64,000 bases of DNA, from assembly GCA_964370855.1 (NCBI GenBank), contig CAYJMF010000009.1, forward strand, positions 1-64,000. The letters are read 5' to 3'. Of the stretch, positions 52,825 through 60,611 are shown piece after piece (the stretch's first letter is position 1; every line of letters starts with the position of its first letter). Below the pieces are notes generated by a model. It was not told where the DNA came from, did not search any database, and saw only the letters and a list, made by a program, of their open reading frames with translations. Source of the stretch: JAKLKS01 sp964370855 (GTDB lineage Bacteria > Planctomycetota > JAJSAM01 > JAKLKS01). The position numbers were made by a program, and so were the translations under genes.

Positions 52825-52866
52825 CCCGAGCTCTCTCGGGGCTTCGGCAGTCCCCTTCTGCCGAAG
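52825..52866 (+). terminator. Tandem hairpins after the small secreted protein gene
   Basis: CCCGAG-CTCT-CTCGGG (52825-52840) is followed directly by CTTCGGCAG-TCCCCTT-CTGCCGAAG (52842-52866). The sequence GAAGGGGACT at 52791-52800 can pair with AGTCCCCTTC at 52849-52858, which would break the second hairpin. A terminator is the simplest reading. Confidence 0.5.
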
Positions 52867-52995
52867 GGGCATGCAGGAGGTCGAGGGGGGAGACTGCGTC
52901 CGTCTCTCCATGCCGCCGAAGGGCGTGGAGTACTCCCGCATCCTGCGGGTTCCAACCTCGAGAATCGATGCACTACCAGCTGACGAACGTGGGAT

Positions 52996-53007
52996 ATGTG
53001 TTACATT
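52996..53007 (+). promoter_or_regulatory. Antitoxin promoter: TACATT -10 overlapped by ATGT-N3-ACAT dyad
   Basis: TACATT (53002-53007) ends 7 nt before ATG 53015. The dyad ATGTGTTACAT (52996-53006) overlaps it and is the kind of short palindrome ribbon-helix-helix repressors bind, consistent with autoregulation. CTGACG at 52980-52985 is a possible weak -35. Confidence 0.5.
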
Positions 53008-53014
53008 GTCGTAC

Positions 53015-53236
53015 ATGGGTGCCCGGACCGTGACTCTCCGCCTCGACGACGCGCTGCGCAAGGACCTCGACGCGCTCTGCCGGCGCGCCGGCAGGACGCG
53101 GAGCCAGATCGTGCGGGAGGCGCTCCGCCGGCAGATGGCACTCCTGCGCTTCGAGGAGGCGCGGGCGGCCCTTCTGCCCCTGGCGGAGGCGCAGGGGTTC
53201 CTCACGGACGAGGACGTCTTCCGGGTCGTCTCCTGA
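53015..53236 (+). CDS. Ribbon-helix-helix (CopG/MetJ-Arc) antitoxin
   Basis: 73 residues from ATG 53015. ARTVTLRLDDALRKDLDALC, RRAGRTRSQIVREALRRQMA is the standard beta-strand/two-helix RHH fold, followed by a short toxin-neutralising tail ending in DEDVFRVVS. A longer in-frame start upstream exists but adds non-homologous sequence; the promoter supports 53015. It is 4 bp upstream of the PIN gene. RHH antitoxins repress their own operon and block the partner ribonuclease. Confidence 0.85.
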   Translation: MGARTVTLRLDDALRKDLDALCRRAGRTRSQIVREALRRQMALLRFEEARAALLPLAEAQGFLTDEDVFRVVS

Positions 53237-53240
53237 TCCG

Positions 53241-53642
53241 GTGAGGGTCCTCCTCGAAACGAACGTCCTCGTGTCCGCCTTCACGGCCCGGGGCCTCTGC
53301 GCCGATCTCCTGCGGGAGATCCTCGCGCGGCACACCCTCGTGACGGGGGAGGTGGTGCTGGCGGAGTTCCGCCGGATCCTCTCCGGGAAGTTCCGGGCCC
53401 CCCGCGCGGTCGTCGAGGCGGCGGTGGCGGCCGCGTCCGCCGGCGAGGTGGTGCCGCGGCCCCGGCGGCGGCTCGCCCTGCGATCGCGGGATCCCTCCGA
53501 CGACCTCGTCCTCGCGTCCGCCGTCGCGGGGAAGGCCGACCTCCTGGTCACCGGGGACCGGGACTTCCTCTGCCCGGCGGGGCGGGCTCCGCTTCCCATC
53601 CTGAGTCCACGTGAGGCATGGGGCAGGGTCCGGCGGGGGTAG
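53241..53642 (+). CDS. PIN-domain ribonuclease toxin (VapC-like)
   Basis: 133 residues from GTG 53241. PIN fold with TGEVVLAEFRRILSGKF (second acidic residue), DPSDDLVLASAVAGKADLLV (third) and TGDRDFL (fourth). The first acidic residue, normally Asp in LDTNVLVSA, is Glu6 here (LLETNVLVSAF). Glu might still bind the metal, or activity may be lowered. Belongs with the RHH antitoxin as a type II toxin-antitoxin pair. Confidence 0.85.
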   Translation: MRVLLETNVLVSAFTARGLCADLLREILARHTLVTGEVVLAEFRRILSGKFRAPRAVVEAAVAAASAGEVVPRPRRRLALRSRDPSDDLVLASAVAGKADLLVTGDRDFLCPAGRAPLPILSPREAWGRVRRG

Positions 53643-53716
53643 GGTTCCGTGGCTTGCGGCAGGTAGGCTCGTGTTCGGGTGTGTACTGCGTAGCTGACGG
53701 ACCAGGAGGGCCGATC

Positions 53717-54136
53717 TTGGGCAGACTGAGCAAGTCCTTCTGGGTGGTGCTGCTGGTGGTCCTGGCCGTGCTGGCGGCGGCGGGCGCCGTGTGGGACCGG
53801 ACCGGAACCGCCGCTCGGCTGCGCAGGCAGTTCGGCCTGAGCAGGGCGGAGGTGGCGTCGGAGCCGGCCATCGCGGTTGCCTTGCAGCGCAGGCTCCCGT
53901 TGGGTTCGGATCGCGGCGCCATCGAGACCTTCCTTCGGCAGTCGCTGGATGGTGATGACTGCAGCATGGTCGAGTTCGTGGACAGGGGGAAGGGGGATCG
54001 TGGGTACCTGTGCACGTTCGGCTATGACGTCGGCGAATTTGGATTCGTCAAGGAGACCTATCACCTGTGGTTCGCGATCGATGAACAGGGCGTTCTGAAG
54101 GAGGTCTCCGTCGCCAAGGTCCTGACCGGGTTGTAG
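53717..54136 (+). CDS. Single-span membrane protein, unknown function
   Basis: 139 residues from TTG 53717, chosen because AGGAGG stands 7 nt upstream. A transmembrane segment SFWVVLLVVLAVLAAAGAVW lies at about 7-26, then a soluble domain (GAIETFLRQSLDGDDCSMVE, RGYLCTFGYDVGEFGFVKET). Composition is less GC-rich than the housekeeping genes. No family known to me; the two Cys may pair. Confidence 0.5.
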   Translation: MGRLSKSFWVVLLVVLAVLAAAGAVWDRTGTAARLRRQFGLSRAEVASEPAIAVALQRRLPLGSDRGAIETFLRQSLDGDDCSMVEFVDRGKGDRGYLCTFGYDVGEFGFVKETYHLWFAIDEQGVLKEVSVAKVLTGL

Positions 54137-54330
54137 GGTGCTGGATGCCTCCGGGACCTTGGCGAGTACCGTCCGTTCCGACATGCCACTGGACCAGGGC
54201 ACGAGAACGCGGCAACGATGACCCGGAGGCGGCCTGCACGTGATGAGCATGGCCCAGGAGGCCGGTCCCCTCCCCCCGCTTCCTGCGATGGGTGGTTGAC
54301 CCGTAGGGCCCACCCGGCGATCATCGCGGC

Positions 54331-56370
54331 GTGAAACGGATCATCGCCCTCGGGGCCGCGGGTGCAGCGCTCCTCGCCGCCACCCTCCTCCTCTGGCCCG
54401 GCGGGGAGAAGTTGCCGCCACCGCCGCGCCCTCCCGACCCGGCCTCGCTCAGGGGCGCTCCTCCCCCTCCCCTTGCCGAGGCGTTGCCCGCCGCTCCCGA
54501 CGCTCCCCCCTCCCCGCCCCCCTCCCCCGGCCGTACCGTCCGCTGGAAGGTCGTCCCCGGCGAGCGCCCCATCCCCCGCGACGGTTCCCCCGTCGCCGTC
54601 GGCCCCCCCGGAAGCCCCCCCGACCGCGCCGGCCGCATGGAGGGGGACCTCCTCGTCTGCGAGGACCTCCCGCCGCAGTACCGCGTCCTCCTCGCCGCCG
54701 CGGAGGACGGCTCCCTCGCGAGCCTCTTCCTCCCCCCCGCGGGCACCGAGCCCACGGAGCCCGTCGCCTTCCTGCGGCCGCGCCGGGTCGAGATCCTCCT
54801 CCGCGACGAGGACGGCGACCCCGTGGAGGCGATCGGGATCGGGATGGGCAGCCACGGTCGCGATCGCGGCGGAAGGGTCGTTCCCCTCGAAGGCGGGCGC
54901 GCCGTCGTCGAGGGGCTCCTTCCCTCGGAGACGGGCCACGGCTTCTGGCTCCTCGACGACTTCAACCGCGATTCCGACGGGTTCCTCCTCGGGTTCGTGG
55001 ACGTCACGAACGGCGACGCCCGCCTCGAGCGGGTCGTCCCGCGCCCGAGGGACGTCGCCCTCCGCGTCCGCGTCGACGGGAGCCCCCGGATCCCGGAGAA
55101 GTGGAACCTTCTCGCCGGCCTCCAGACCGTGGGGATGCGGGAGATCGACGATGCCGCGGCGGAGATCCGGTTCCGCATCCGCCCCTGGATCGCCGGAAGC
55201 GCGAGCCTCCGCATGATGTGGTCCTCTCCCGGGCTCCGCCCCGAATCGTCCCTCCTGGATGCCCGGTGGGACCCCGCCGGAGCGGTCTTCCGGGCCGCGA
55301 TCGACCTCGTCACCCCGGCGTCCCTCGTGCTCGAAGGGCGGGTGACGGGGAACCCCCTTCCGGAGTCGGTGTGCCTGGACGTCCGGGGGAAGGAAGGGTG
55401 GGTCCCGGCGGCGCCGCGAACCGCGGTCCCCCCCGACGGGTGCCCCCGCTTCTCCGGCCTCGACGCGGGGACCTACCGGCTGCGGGACCCGGCGACGGGA
55501 GTCGCGGGGGATCCCGTGGAACTCCGCGCCGGCGGGGAGGCGACGGCCCATCTCGCGACGGTGCCGGCCGCCCTCGTGCGGGGGAGGGTCCTCGCCCCGG
55601 CCTGGGCGCGCCCCGGCGACGTACGGGTCCTGGTGGAGGGGCCGAGCGTGGACACCTCCATCGAGGACCCGTTCCTCCATCCCGGGTACCGCGTGGCGGG
55701 GGACCTCGGCTTCGAGGTGCCGGTCCCCGAGGGGGTTCCCGTCACCCTGCGGGCGTGGCATCCCCTGCTCGCCCCCGCCGCGGGCAAGGTGCCGGCGGAG
55801 GTCTCCGGCGCCGCCGAAGGACTCCTCCTCCGGCTGGTCGAGGAGCGGGTCGCCTCCTTCCGCCCCCGGCCCCATTGGGCCGGCGCGCTGGGGTTCACGG
55901 CCCGCCTCTACCGGGGAGAAGCGGCCGGGGAGCCGGCCGCGGAGTCGACGGTGCTCGTGGAAGGCGGGGTCGCCCGGTTCGGGGGGTTCGAGCCGGGGCG
56001 GTACACCCTCTGGCTCGACACCCCGGAGTTCGCGCCGAGGGTCGTGGAGGGGGTCGACCTCGGCGAGGGGGCGACGGACCTGGGCGAGGTCCAGTTCGAG
56101 GCGGGCACCGTGCTGACGGTGCGCCTGCGCCTTCCCCAGGGGACCCCCTGGCCCGGCCTCGACGTCCTCGTCCGGCCCCTCACCGGCCCGGGGTTCATGC
56201 GGTGGGTCCCGACGACCGGGGAGAAGCGGGAGGCGGTCGTCCCCGGGCTCCCGGCGGGGCGGCTCTCGGTCCTGGTGCGTGTGGGGGGGCTGCTCGCCGA
56301 GTTCAAGGAGGAGGTCGAGGTGGACGGGGTCTCGCCGGCGCTCCTGGAGGTCGACGCGGCGGGAAGGTAG
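54331..56370 (+). CDS. Membrane-anchored carboxypeptidase-regulatory-like protein
   Basis: 679 residues from GTG 54331. N-terminal anchor IIALGAAGAALLAATLLLWP, then a Pro-rich linker (about 28-70) and multiple beta-sandwich units (RRVEILLRDEDGDPVEAIGI, PGRYTLWLDTPEFAPRVVEG-type strands such as FGGFEPGRYTLWLDTPEFAP). It resembles the repeat protein at 16401-20192 in plan (anchor, linker, Cna-B/carboxypeptidase-regulatory-like modules) but is half the size. TTGACC at 54297-54302 and GATCAT at 54319-54324, 6 nt before the GTG, make a plausible leaderless promoter. Confidence 0.7.
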   Translation: MKRIIALGAAGAALLAATLLLWPGGEKLPPPPRPPDPASLRGAPPPPLAEALPAAPDAPPSPPPSPGRTVRWKVVPGERPIPRDGSPVAVGPPGSPPDRAGRMEGDLLVCEDLPPQYRVLLAAAEDGSLASLFLPPAGTEPTEPVAFLRPRRVEILLRDEDGDPVEAIGIGMGSHGRDRGGRVVPLEGGRAVVEGLLPSETGHGFWLLDDFNRDSDGFLLGFVDVTNGDARLERVVPRPRDVALRVRVDGSPRIPEKWNLLAGLQTVGMREIDDAAAEIRFRIRPWIAGSASLRMMWSSPGLRPESSLLDARWDPAGAVFRAAIDLVTPASLVLEGRVTGNPLPESVCLDVRGKEGWVPAAPRTAVPPDGCPRFSGLDAGTYRLRDPATGVAGDPVELRAGGEATAHLATVPAALVRGRVLAPAWARPGDVRVLVEGPSVDTSIEDPFLHPGYRVAGDLGFEVPVPEGVPVTLRAWHPLLAPAAGKVPAEVSGAAEGLLLRLVEERVASFRPRPHWAGALGFTARLYRGEAAGEPAAESTVLVEGGVARFGGFEPGRYTLWLDTPEFAPRVVEGVDLGEGATDLGEVQFEAGTVLTVRLRLPQGTPWPGLDVLVRPLTGPGFMRWVPTTGEKREAVVPGLPAGRLSVLVRVGGLLAEFKEEVEVDGVSPALLEVDAAGR

Positions 56371-56381
56371 CGGGGGAGGAG

Positions 56382-56404
56382 TGTGTACCATAGTGTGATA
56401 CACA
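56382..56404. promoter_or_regulatory. Dyad TGTGTA-N11-TACACA, operator candidate
   Basis: An AT-rich island (56381-56405) in GC-rich surroundings with exact 6-nt arms. It lies 32 bp upstream of the TAGGAT box serving the next gene and 12 bp after the preceding stop. Could be a regulator site upstream of the SBBP-protein operon. Confidence 0.35.
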
Positions 56405-56435
56405 TCCGGGGCGCGGGCCGTGCCGGGGAAGGTGA

Positions 56436-56441
56436 TAGGAT
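56436..56441 (+). promoter_or_regulatory. Putative -10 box TAGGAT, leaderless spacing
   Basis: TAGGAT ends 7 nt before ATG 56449, the start of an 18-codon ORF that overlaps the GTG of the large downstream gene. Confidence 0.5.
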
Positions 56442-56448
56442 TCCCGCC

Positions 56449-56505
56449 ATGTCAGGGGGCGAACCCGGCGCCGGGAAGCCCGGTCCCGACCAGGAGGGGA
56501 AGTGA
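56449..56505 (+). CDS. 18-codon leader ORF overlapping the SBBP-protein start
   Basis: ATG 56449 to TGA 56503-56505 encodes MSGGEPGAGKPGPDQEGK. Its stop overlaps the GTG of the next gene as GTGA, exactly as genes in this genome's operons overlap, and its last codons supply the ribosome site (GGAGGGGAAGTG). With the leaderless-type promoter in front, ribosomes loading on the leader ATG would be delivered to the GTG. It may be a translation-coupling device rather than a functional peptide. Confidence 0.45.
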   Translation: MSGGEPGAGKPGPDQEGK

Positions 56506-59500
56506 GATTCGTCTGGCTGGCCGGTGTGCTGCTCCTCGGGATGGGCAGCGCGAGTGCCCGACCGGGAGAGGCTCGTGACGCTTCACGGGAAGCCACGTCC
56601 GCGGTGCGATCCCTCCCTGCTCACGAGGACCTCCCGCAGGAGCCCTACCGCGGGCACTTCGAGCGGAACCTCGGCCAGTCCGCGAAGGACGTGCGGTTCC
56701 TGGCACGGACCTCCGGCCTCCTGACCTTCATCCATGACGGCGGGGCGGCGTTCCTTCCCCTCGAGGTTGCGGGGAAGCGCGACGGCCGACTGGACCAGTT
56801 CCGGATGGAATTCGTCGGGGCCGGCCGGGACATCCGCTACTCCCCGGGCGGGGCGCTGCCGGGCAGGAGCCATTACCTGCTGGGGCGGGACCCGCTCGGG
56901 TGGATCACCGGAGTCCGCCAGCACGGGACCCTGGAGCAGGAGGGAGTCTGGCCCGGGGTCGATGTCCGCTGGCGCGTATCCGCCTCCGGCAGCCCGGCCT
57001 TCGACCTGATCGTCGCGCCGGGCGCGGATCCGGGGCGGATCCTCCTGGGATTCTCCGGAATGGCGGGAATGGAGGTCGAGGAGGGAGGGGAACTCCGTCT
57101 CTCCTCCGGACGGGGGGCGCTTCGCCTGTCCAGGCCGATCCTGTACCAGGTGGTCCGCGGCACCCGGATCCCGGTCTCCGGGCGTTTCACCGTTGCGGGA
57201 CGGGACCGGGTCACCCTCCGGGCGGGGGACTACGACCCGACCCTCCCGCTCGTCATCGATCCCGAGGTGCAGTACTCGAGCTACCTGGGCGGGACTGACG
57301 GGGAGACGATTGTCGGCAGCGGCATCCACCGGGCGAGCGACGGCTCCTGGTACCTGGCGGGCGATACGTCCTCGAGCAACTTCCCCGTCAGCGGTCCGTA
57401 CCAGACGGACCAGCTGAACTGGGACCTGTTCGTGACCCGGTTCTCCGCCTCCGGCGCCACGCTCCTGTCTTCCACCTACCTCGGCGGGAACTACGAGGAT
57501 CGCTTCGGGGGACTGGCCGTCAACGGCGACGATGCCGCGATCGTCACGGGGTGGACCCTGTCCACCAACTTTCCCCTTCTCTCCGCCTATCAGGGGGCTC
57601 TGTCCTCGGGTTCCCAGGACGCGTTCGTGACCCGGTTGGCGCCCGACGGCGCCTCCCTCGAGTGGTCGACCTACTTCGGTGGATCGGATGTCGAGGAGGC
57701 GCATGCCGTCGTCGTGGACGGCGCGGACGACATCTACATCGCGGGGCGCACGAAGTCCTCGAACCTCCCCACGGCGTCGGCCTTCCAGGGCTCCCTTGCC
57801 GGCGGGTGGGACATCTTCGTCAGCAAGTTCATCGCGTCCAGCGGGACGCTCGCCCATTCCGGGTACCTGGGAGGCAGCGGGACCGACGAACTGCGGGCCA
57901 TGGCCGTGGACGGGGACGGCGGCGCCATGGTCGTGGGCGGCACCCTCTCCACGAACTTCCCCACCCAGGGGGCGCTCCAGCCCACCAAGGCCGCGGGGTA
58001 CGACGGGATCCTGGCGAAGTTCACGCCATCGGGATCCGGTCTTTCCTTCTCGACGTACCTGGGAGGGAACGACTCGGAGGAAGTCATGTCCGTGGCCTTC
58101 GGCCCGGACGGCGCCGCCGTCGTCGTGGGATACACCTACTCGACGGACTTCCCCACGGTCAGCCCCTACCAGGCGGCCCGGGCGGGGACGGGTAGCATTT
58201 CGGATGCGTTCCTGGCCAAGGTCAAGGCCGACGGTTCCGGATTCGAGTACTCCACGTACTTCGGTGGAGCGGATGGAGAATTCACCTGGGCGTTGGCGGT
58301 GAACTTCGCCGGGGAAGCCGTCGTGCTCGGGACCACGAGTTCCACGGACCTGCCCCAGGTCGAGCCTGTCCAGGGGACCCTGGCCGGAGCATGGGACCTC
58401 TTCATCGCCCGCTTCAGCCAGGACGGGGCAGGCCTCGAGTTCTCGACCTACTTCGGAGGCTCCGCCAACGAGGCCGCCTACGGCCTGGATCTCGACGGCT
58501 CCGTCGCTCTTATCGGAGGGCACACCATCTCCACCGACTTCCCGACGAAGAACCCCTACCAGGCGGCACGGGCGGGTTCGCAGACCGACGCGTTCACCGT
58601 CAGAATGGACGTCGGGCAGGGGCCCCCGCGGGCCCCCTCCAACCTCATGGCGGGCCTCGTCTCCCTGACCTCCGTCGAGCTCTCCTGGACCGACAACAGC
58701 GACGACGAGACCGGGTTCCGGGTGGAGCGGAGCACCGAGGGGGGCCCCTTCGAGGCCGTCGGGACCCTGGATACCGACGCGGTACTCCACACCGACGCCG
58801 GTCTCGCCGCCGACACCGACTTCGCGTACAGGGTGATCGCCTTCAACGAGAAGGGGGACTCCCCTCCCTCGGCGGCGGCCCCGGTCTCCACTCCGCCGAC
58901 CCCGGTCACCGCCCCGGAGGCCCCCTCGGGGCTCTCCGCGGAGGCCACGGGCCCCTACGAGGCCACGCTCTCGTGGACGGACAACAGCGCCAACGAGGAC
59001 TTCTTCATCGTGGCCCGCAGCACCGACGGGACGTTCTTCACCACGCTCGCCACGCCCGCCCTCGGAGCCACTTCGTACCGGGACTCGACGGTGCTCCCCG
59101 ATCGGACCTACTCCTACCTCGTGCGGGCGGCGAATCCCGTCGGGACCTCGGCCACGTCGAACCATGCCGCGGTCACCCTCCCGGGGACGGTGGGCATCGG
59201 CCTCGAGAAGGGGCTCCTGAAGGACAGTGCCAAGTTCGGGAAGGACAAGCTGGCCCTTACGGCCGTACTGACCTCGGAGGCGGGTGCACGTTTCGAGTCC
59301 ATCGACCCCGTTGCGGGCGGCCTCCTCCTCCGGCTCGGCGGCTGGACGGGGACCCAGCTCCTGATGATCGCGCCCGGAGATCCTGCATGGAAAGTGAAGG
59401 AGAAGTCCTCCCTCTGGAAGTCGCCGAAGGGCTCCCTCACGAGGGCCAAGGTGAAGTGGGTCGCCAGCACTGGAACAGTGACCATCAAGATCTCCGGGAT

Positions 59501-59618
59501 GAACCTGCCGGAGACCATCGGAAATCCGATCGTCCTCTCCATCGGCGTGGACACCGACGGCGGGACGAGCACGGAGACGTGGATGCAGGTGAAGGCCTCC
59601 TGGAAGTTCGAGCAGTGA
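56502..59618 (+). CDS. Secreted SBBP-repeat / fibronectin III protein
   Basis: 1038 residues from GTG 56502. Signal peptide RFVWLAGVLLLGMGSASARP. A domain at about 45-255 (HFERNLGQSAKDVRFLARTS, then a RYSPGG-like segment) precedes seven or so SBBP beta-propeller units with the recurring pattern FSTYLGGN...GYTYSTDFPT (for example SFSTYLGGNDSEEVMSVAFG). Two fibronectin III domains follow (VELSWTDNSDDETGFRVERS; ATLSWTDNSANEDFFIVARS), then a unique C-terminal domain of about 140 residues (LEKGLLKDSAKFGKDKLALT). SBBP proteins are abundant in PVC bacteria and usually secreted. Function unknown; the C-terminal domain may be an export or anchoring signal. Confidence 0.85.
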   Translation: MRFVWLAGVLLLGMGSASARPGEARDASREATSAVRSLPAHEDLPQEPYRGHFERNLGQSAKDVRFLARTSGLLTFIHDGGAAFLPLEVAGKRDGRLDQFRMEFVGAGRDIRYSPGGALPGRSHYLLGRDPLGWITGVRQHGTLEQEGVWPGVDVRWRVSASGSPAFDLIVAPGADPGRILLGFSGMAGMEVEEGGELRLSSGRGALRLSRPILYQVVRGTRIPVSGRFTVAGRDRVTLRAGDYDPTLPLVIDPEVQYSSYLGGTDGETIVGSGIHRASDGSWYLAGDTSSSNFPVSGPYQTDQLNWDLFVTRFSASGATLLSSTYLGGNYEDRFGGLAVNGDDAAIVTGWTLSTNFPLLSAYQGALSSGSQDAFVTRLAPDGASLEWSTYFGGSDVEEAHAVVVDGADDIYIAGRTKSSNLPTASAFQGSLAGGWDIFVSKFIASSGTLAHSGYLGGSGTDELRAMAVDGDGGAMVVGGTLSTNFPTQGALQPTKAAGYDGILAKFTPSGSGLSFSTYLGGNDSEEVMSVAFGPDGAAVVVGYTYSTDFPTVSPYQAARAGTGSISDAFLAKVKADGSGFEYSTYFGGADGEFTWALAVNFAGEAVVLGTTSSTDLPQVEPVQGTLAGAWDLFIARFSQDGAGLEFSTYFGGSANEAAYGLDLDGSVALIGGHTISTDFPTKNPYQAARAGSQTDAFTVRMDVGQGPPRAPSNLMAGLVSLTSVELSWTDNSDDETGFRVERSTEGGPFEAVGTLDTDAVLHTDAGLAADTDFAYRVIAFNEKGDSPPSAAAPVSTPPTPVTAPEAPSGLSAEATGPYEATLSWTDNSANEDFFIVARSTDGTFFTTLATPALGATSYRDSTVLPDRTYSYLVRAANPVGTSATSNHAAVTLPGTVGIGLEKGLLKDSAKFGKDKLALTAVLTSEAGARFESIDPVAGGLLLRLGGWTGTQLLMIAPGDPAWKVKEKSSLWKSPKGSLTRAKVKWVASTGTVTIKISGMNLPETIGNPIVLSIGVDTDGGTSTETWMQVKASWKFEQ

Positions 59619-59762
59619 CGGTGAGGCCCACGGAGAGGAACCAGTATCAAGACTGTCAAAGGTGGGGCTTCAGGGACCCGGGCGGGTTGCACGCAGGGTG
59701 CCAACTTCCCACCGGCCCCTCCGGGTAGTGATCGGCGTGAAGCCCCGGCGGCGCCTCCGTCC

Positions 59763-60437
59763 TCAGGGCTTGAAGAACGTGTCCCACAGCACGTCGAACA
59801 GGTCCGGCCCCCGGCGCCGCCGCCCGAAGGAGAGGCCGAAGCCGAGCCCGCCGGAGGAGCGCGAGCCCGAGGGCTCGATGGGGAAGTCGAGGGCCGGCCG
59901 CTTCTCCGGCTTCTTCCGCTCCATCGCCCGCGTCGGCTCCGGCGCCCCGATGGCGTCCAGCCCCCGCGTGCGGGCCACGAACTTGAGCTGACCGAGCTCC
60001 CCCCCGTCGCACCAGTCCCCGTGGGCCGGGCAGCGGTCCACGAGCACCAGGGGCTTCCGGGCGAGCGCCACCCGCGCCATCCCCCCGTCGCAGACCGGGC
60101 AGCGCGCGTAGCGGACCGGCTCCATCCCCCCGTGGGCCGGCCCCTGATCCCCCTCCCCGGGGGCCGGGGGCCGCTTCGCCGCCGTCCGGATCGCCTCCTC
60201 GAGCTTCCCCATCCCGAACCAGACCCCGTGGCAGACCATGCAGAGGTCGGCCCGGTGCCCCTCGTGCTCGAGCCCGTGGAGCCCCGGCTTCTTCGGGCAG
60301 CGCGGGCACTTGAGGGTCGAGGGGAGGAGCTTCCCGGCGATCCCGTCCACGAAGGCCGTCGCCCCGCAGAACTTGCAGGCCCCCGTGGGGGGCACCGAGG
60401 CGCCGCAGTTGGGGCACTTCACCTTGTTGGCGGACAT
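59763..60437 (-). CDS. Zinc-ribbon protein (zf-TFIIB-like), cytoplasmic
   Basis: 224 residues from ATG 60437. Three metal-binding knuckles: VKCPNCGASVPPTGACKFCG at the start, LKCPRCPKKPGLHGLEHEGH with LCMVCHGVWFG, and ARCPVCDGGMARV with DRCPAHGDWCDGGELG. The last two carry the CHGVWF/C-DGGEL patterns of the zf-TFIIB family. A basic, Gly/Ser-rich tail (GGLGFGLSFGRRRRGPDLFD) ends it. Probably nucleic-acid or protein binding; no partner evident. The start is 7 nt after TACCCT, with no ribosome site. Confidence 0.75.
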   Translation of the reverse strand: MSANKVKCPNCGASVPPTGACKFCGATAFVDGIAGKLLPSTLKCPRCPKKPGLHGLEHEGHRADLCMVCHGVWFGMGKLEEAIRTAAKRPPAPGEGDQGPAHGGMEPVRYARCPVCDGGMARVALARKPLVLVDRCPAHGDWCDGGELGQLKFVARTRGLDAIGAPEPTRAMERKKPEKRPALDFPIEPSGSRSSGGLGFGLSFGRRRRGPDLFDVLWDTFFKP

Positions 60438-60444
60438 GGGGAAG

Positions 60445-60450
60445 AGGGTA
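60445..60450 (-). promoter_or_regulatory. Putative -10 box TACCCT, leaderless spacing
   Basis: TACCCT on the minus strand ends 7 nt before ATG 60437; the inverted repeat begins 9 bp further upstream. Confidence 0.45.
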
Positions 60451-60458
60451 CCGAGGAA

Positions 60459-60562
60459 AGGCGGGGACGTTCTCAAGTTATAAAGTTGTTCAGCCACCCC
60501 TTCCTGCGGAACCGGGGGGCTCTTCGCCTGAACAACTTTATAACTTGAGAACGTCCCCGCCT
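60459..60562. repeat. GGGGACGTTC-family perfect inverted repeat (35-bp arms)
   Basis: 60459-60493 is the exact reverse complement of 60528-60562, with a 34-nt loop. Arm: AGGCGGGGACGTTCTCAAGT and on to an AT-rich inner part (TTATAAAGTTGTT). It stands between two divergent genes, separating their -10 boxes (60450 and 60572). Confidence 0.92.
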
Positions 60563-60571
60563 CTCCCCCGG

Positions 60572-60577
60572 TAGGAT
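60572..60577 (+). promoter_or_regulatory. Putative -10 box TAGGAT for the moaC operon
   Basis: TAGGAT 34 nt before ATG 60612, leaving room for GGGAGG (60602-60607); a led transcript with a normal ribosome site. Confidence 0.45.
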
Positions 60578-60611
60578 CCCCGGATTCGGTGTCGCACGAC
60601 CGGGAGGTTCC

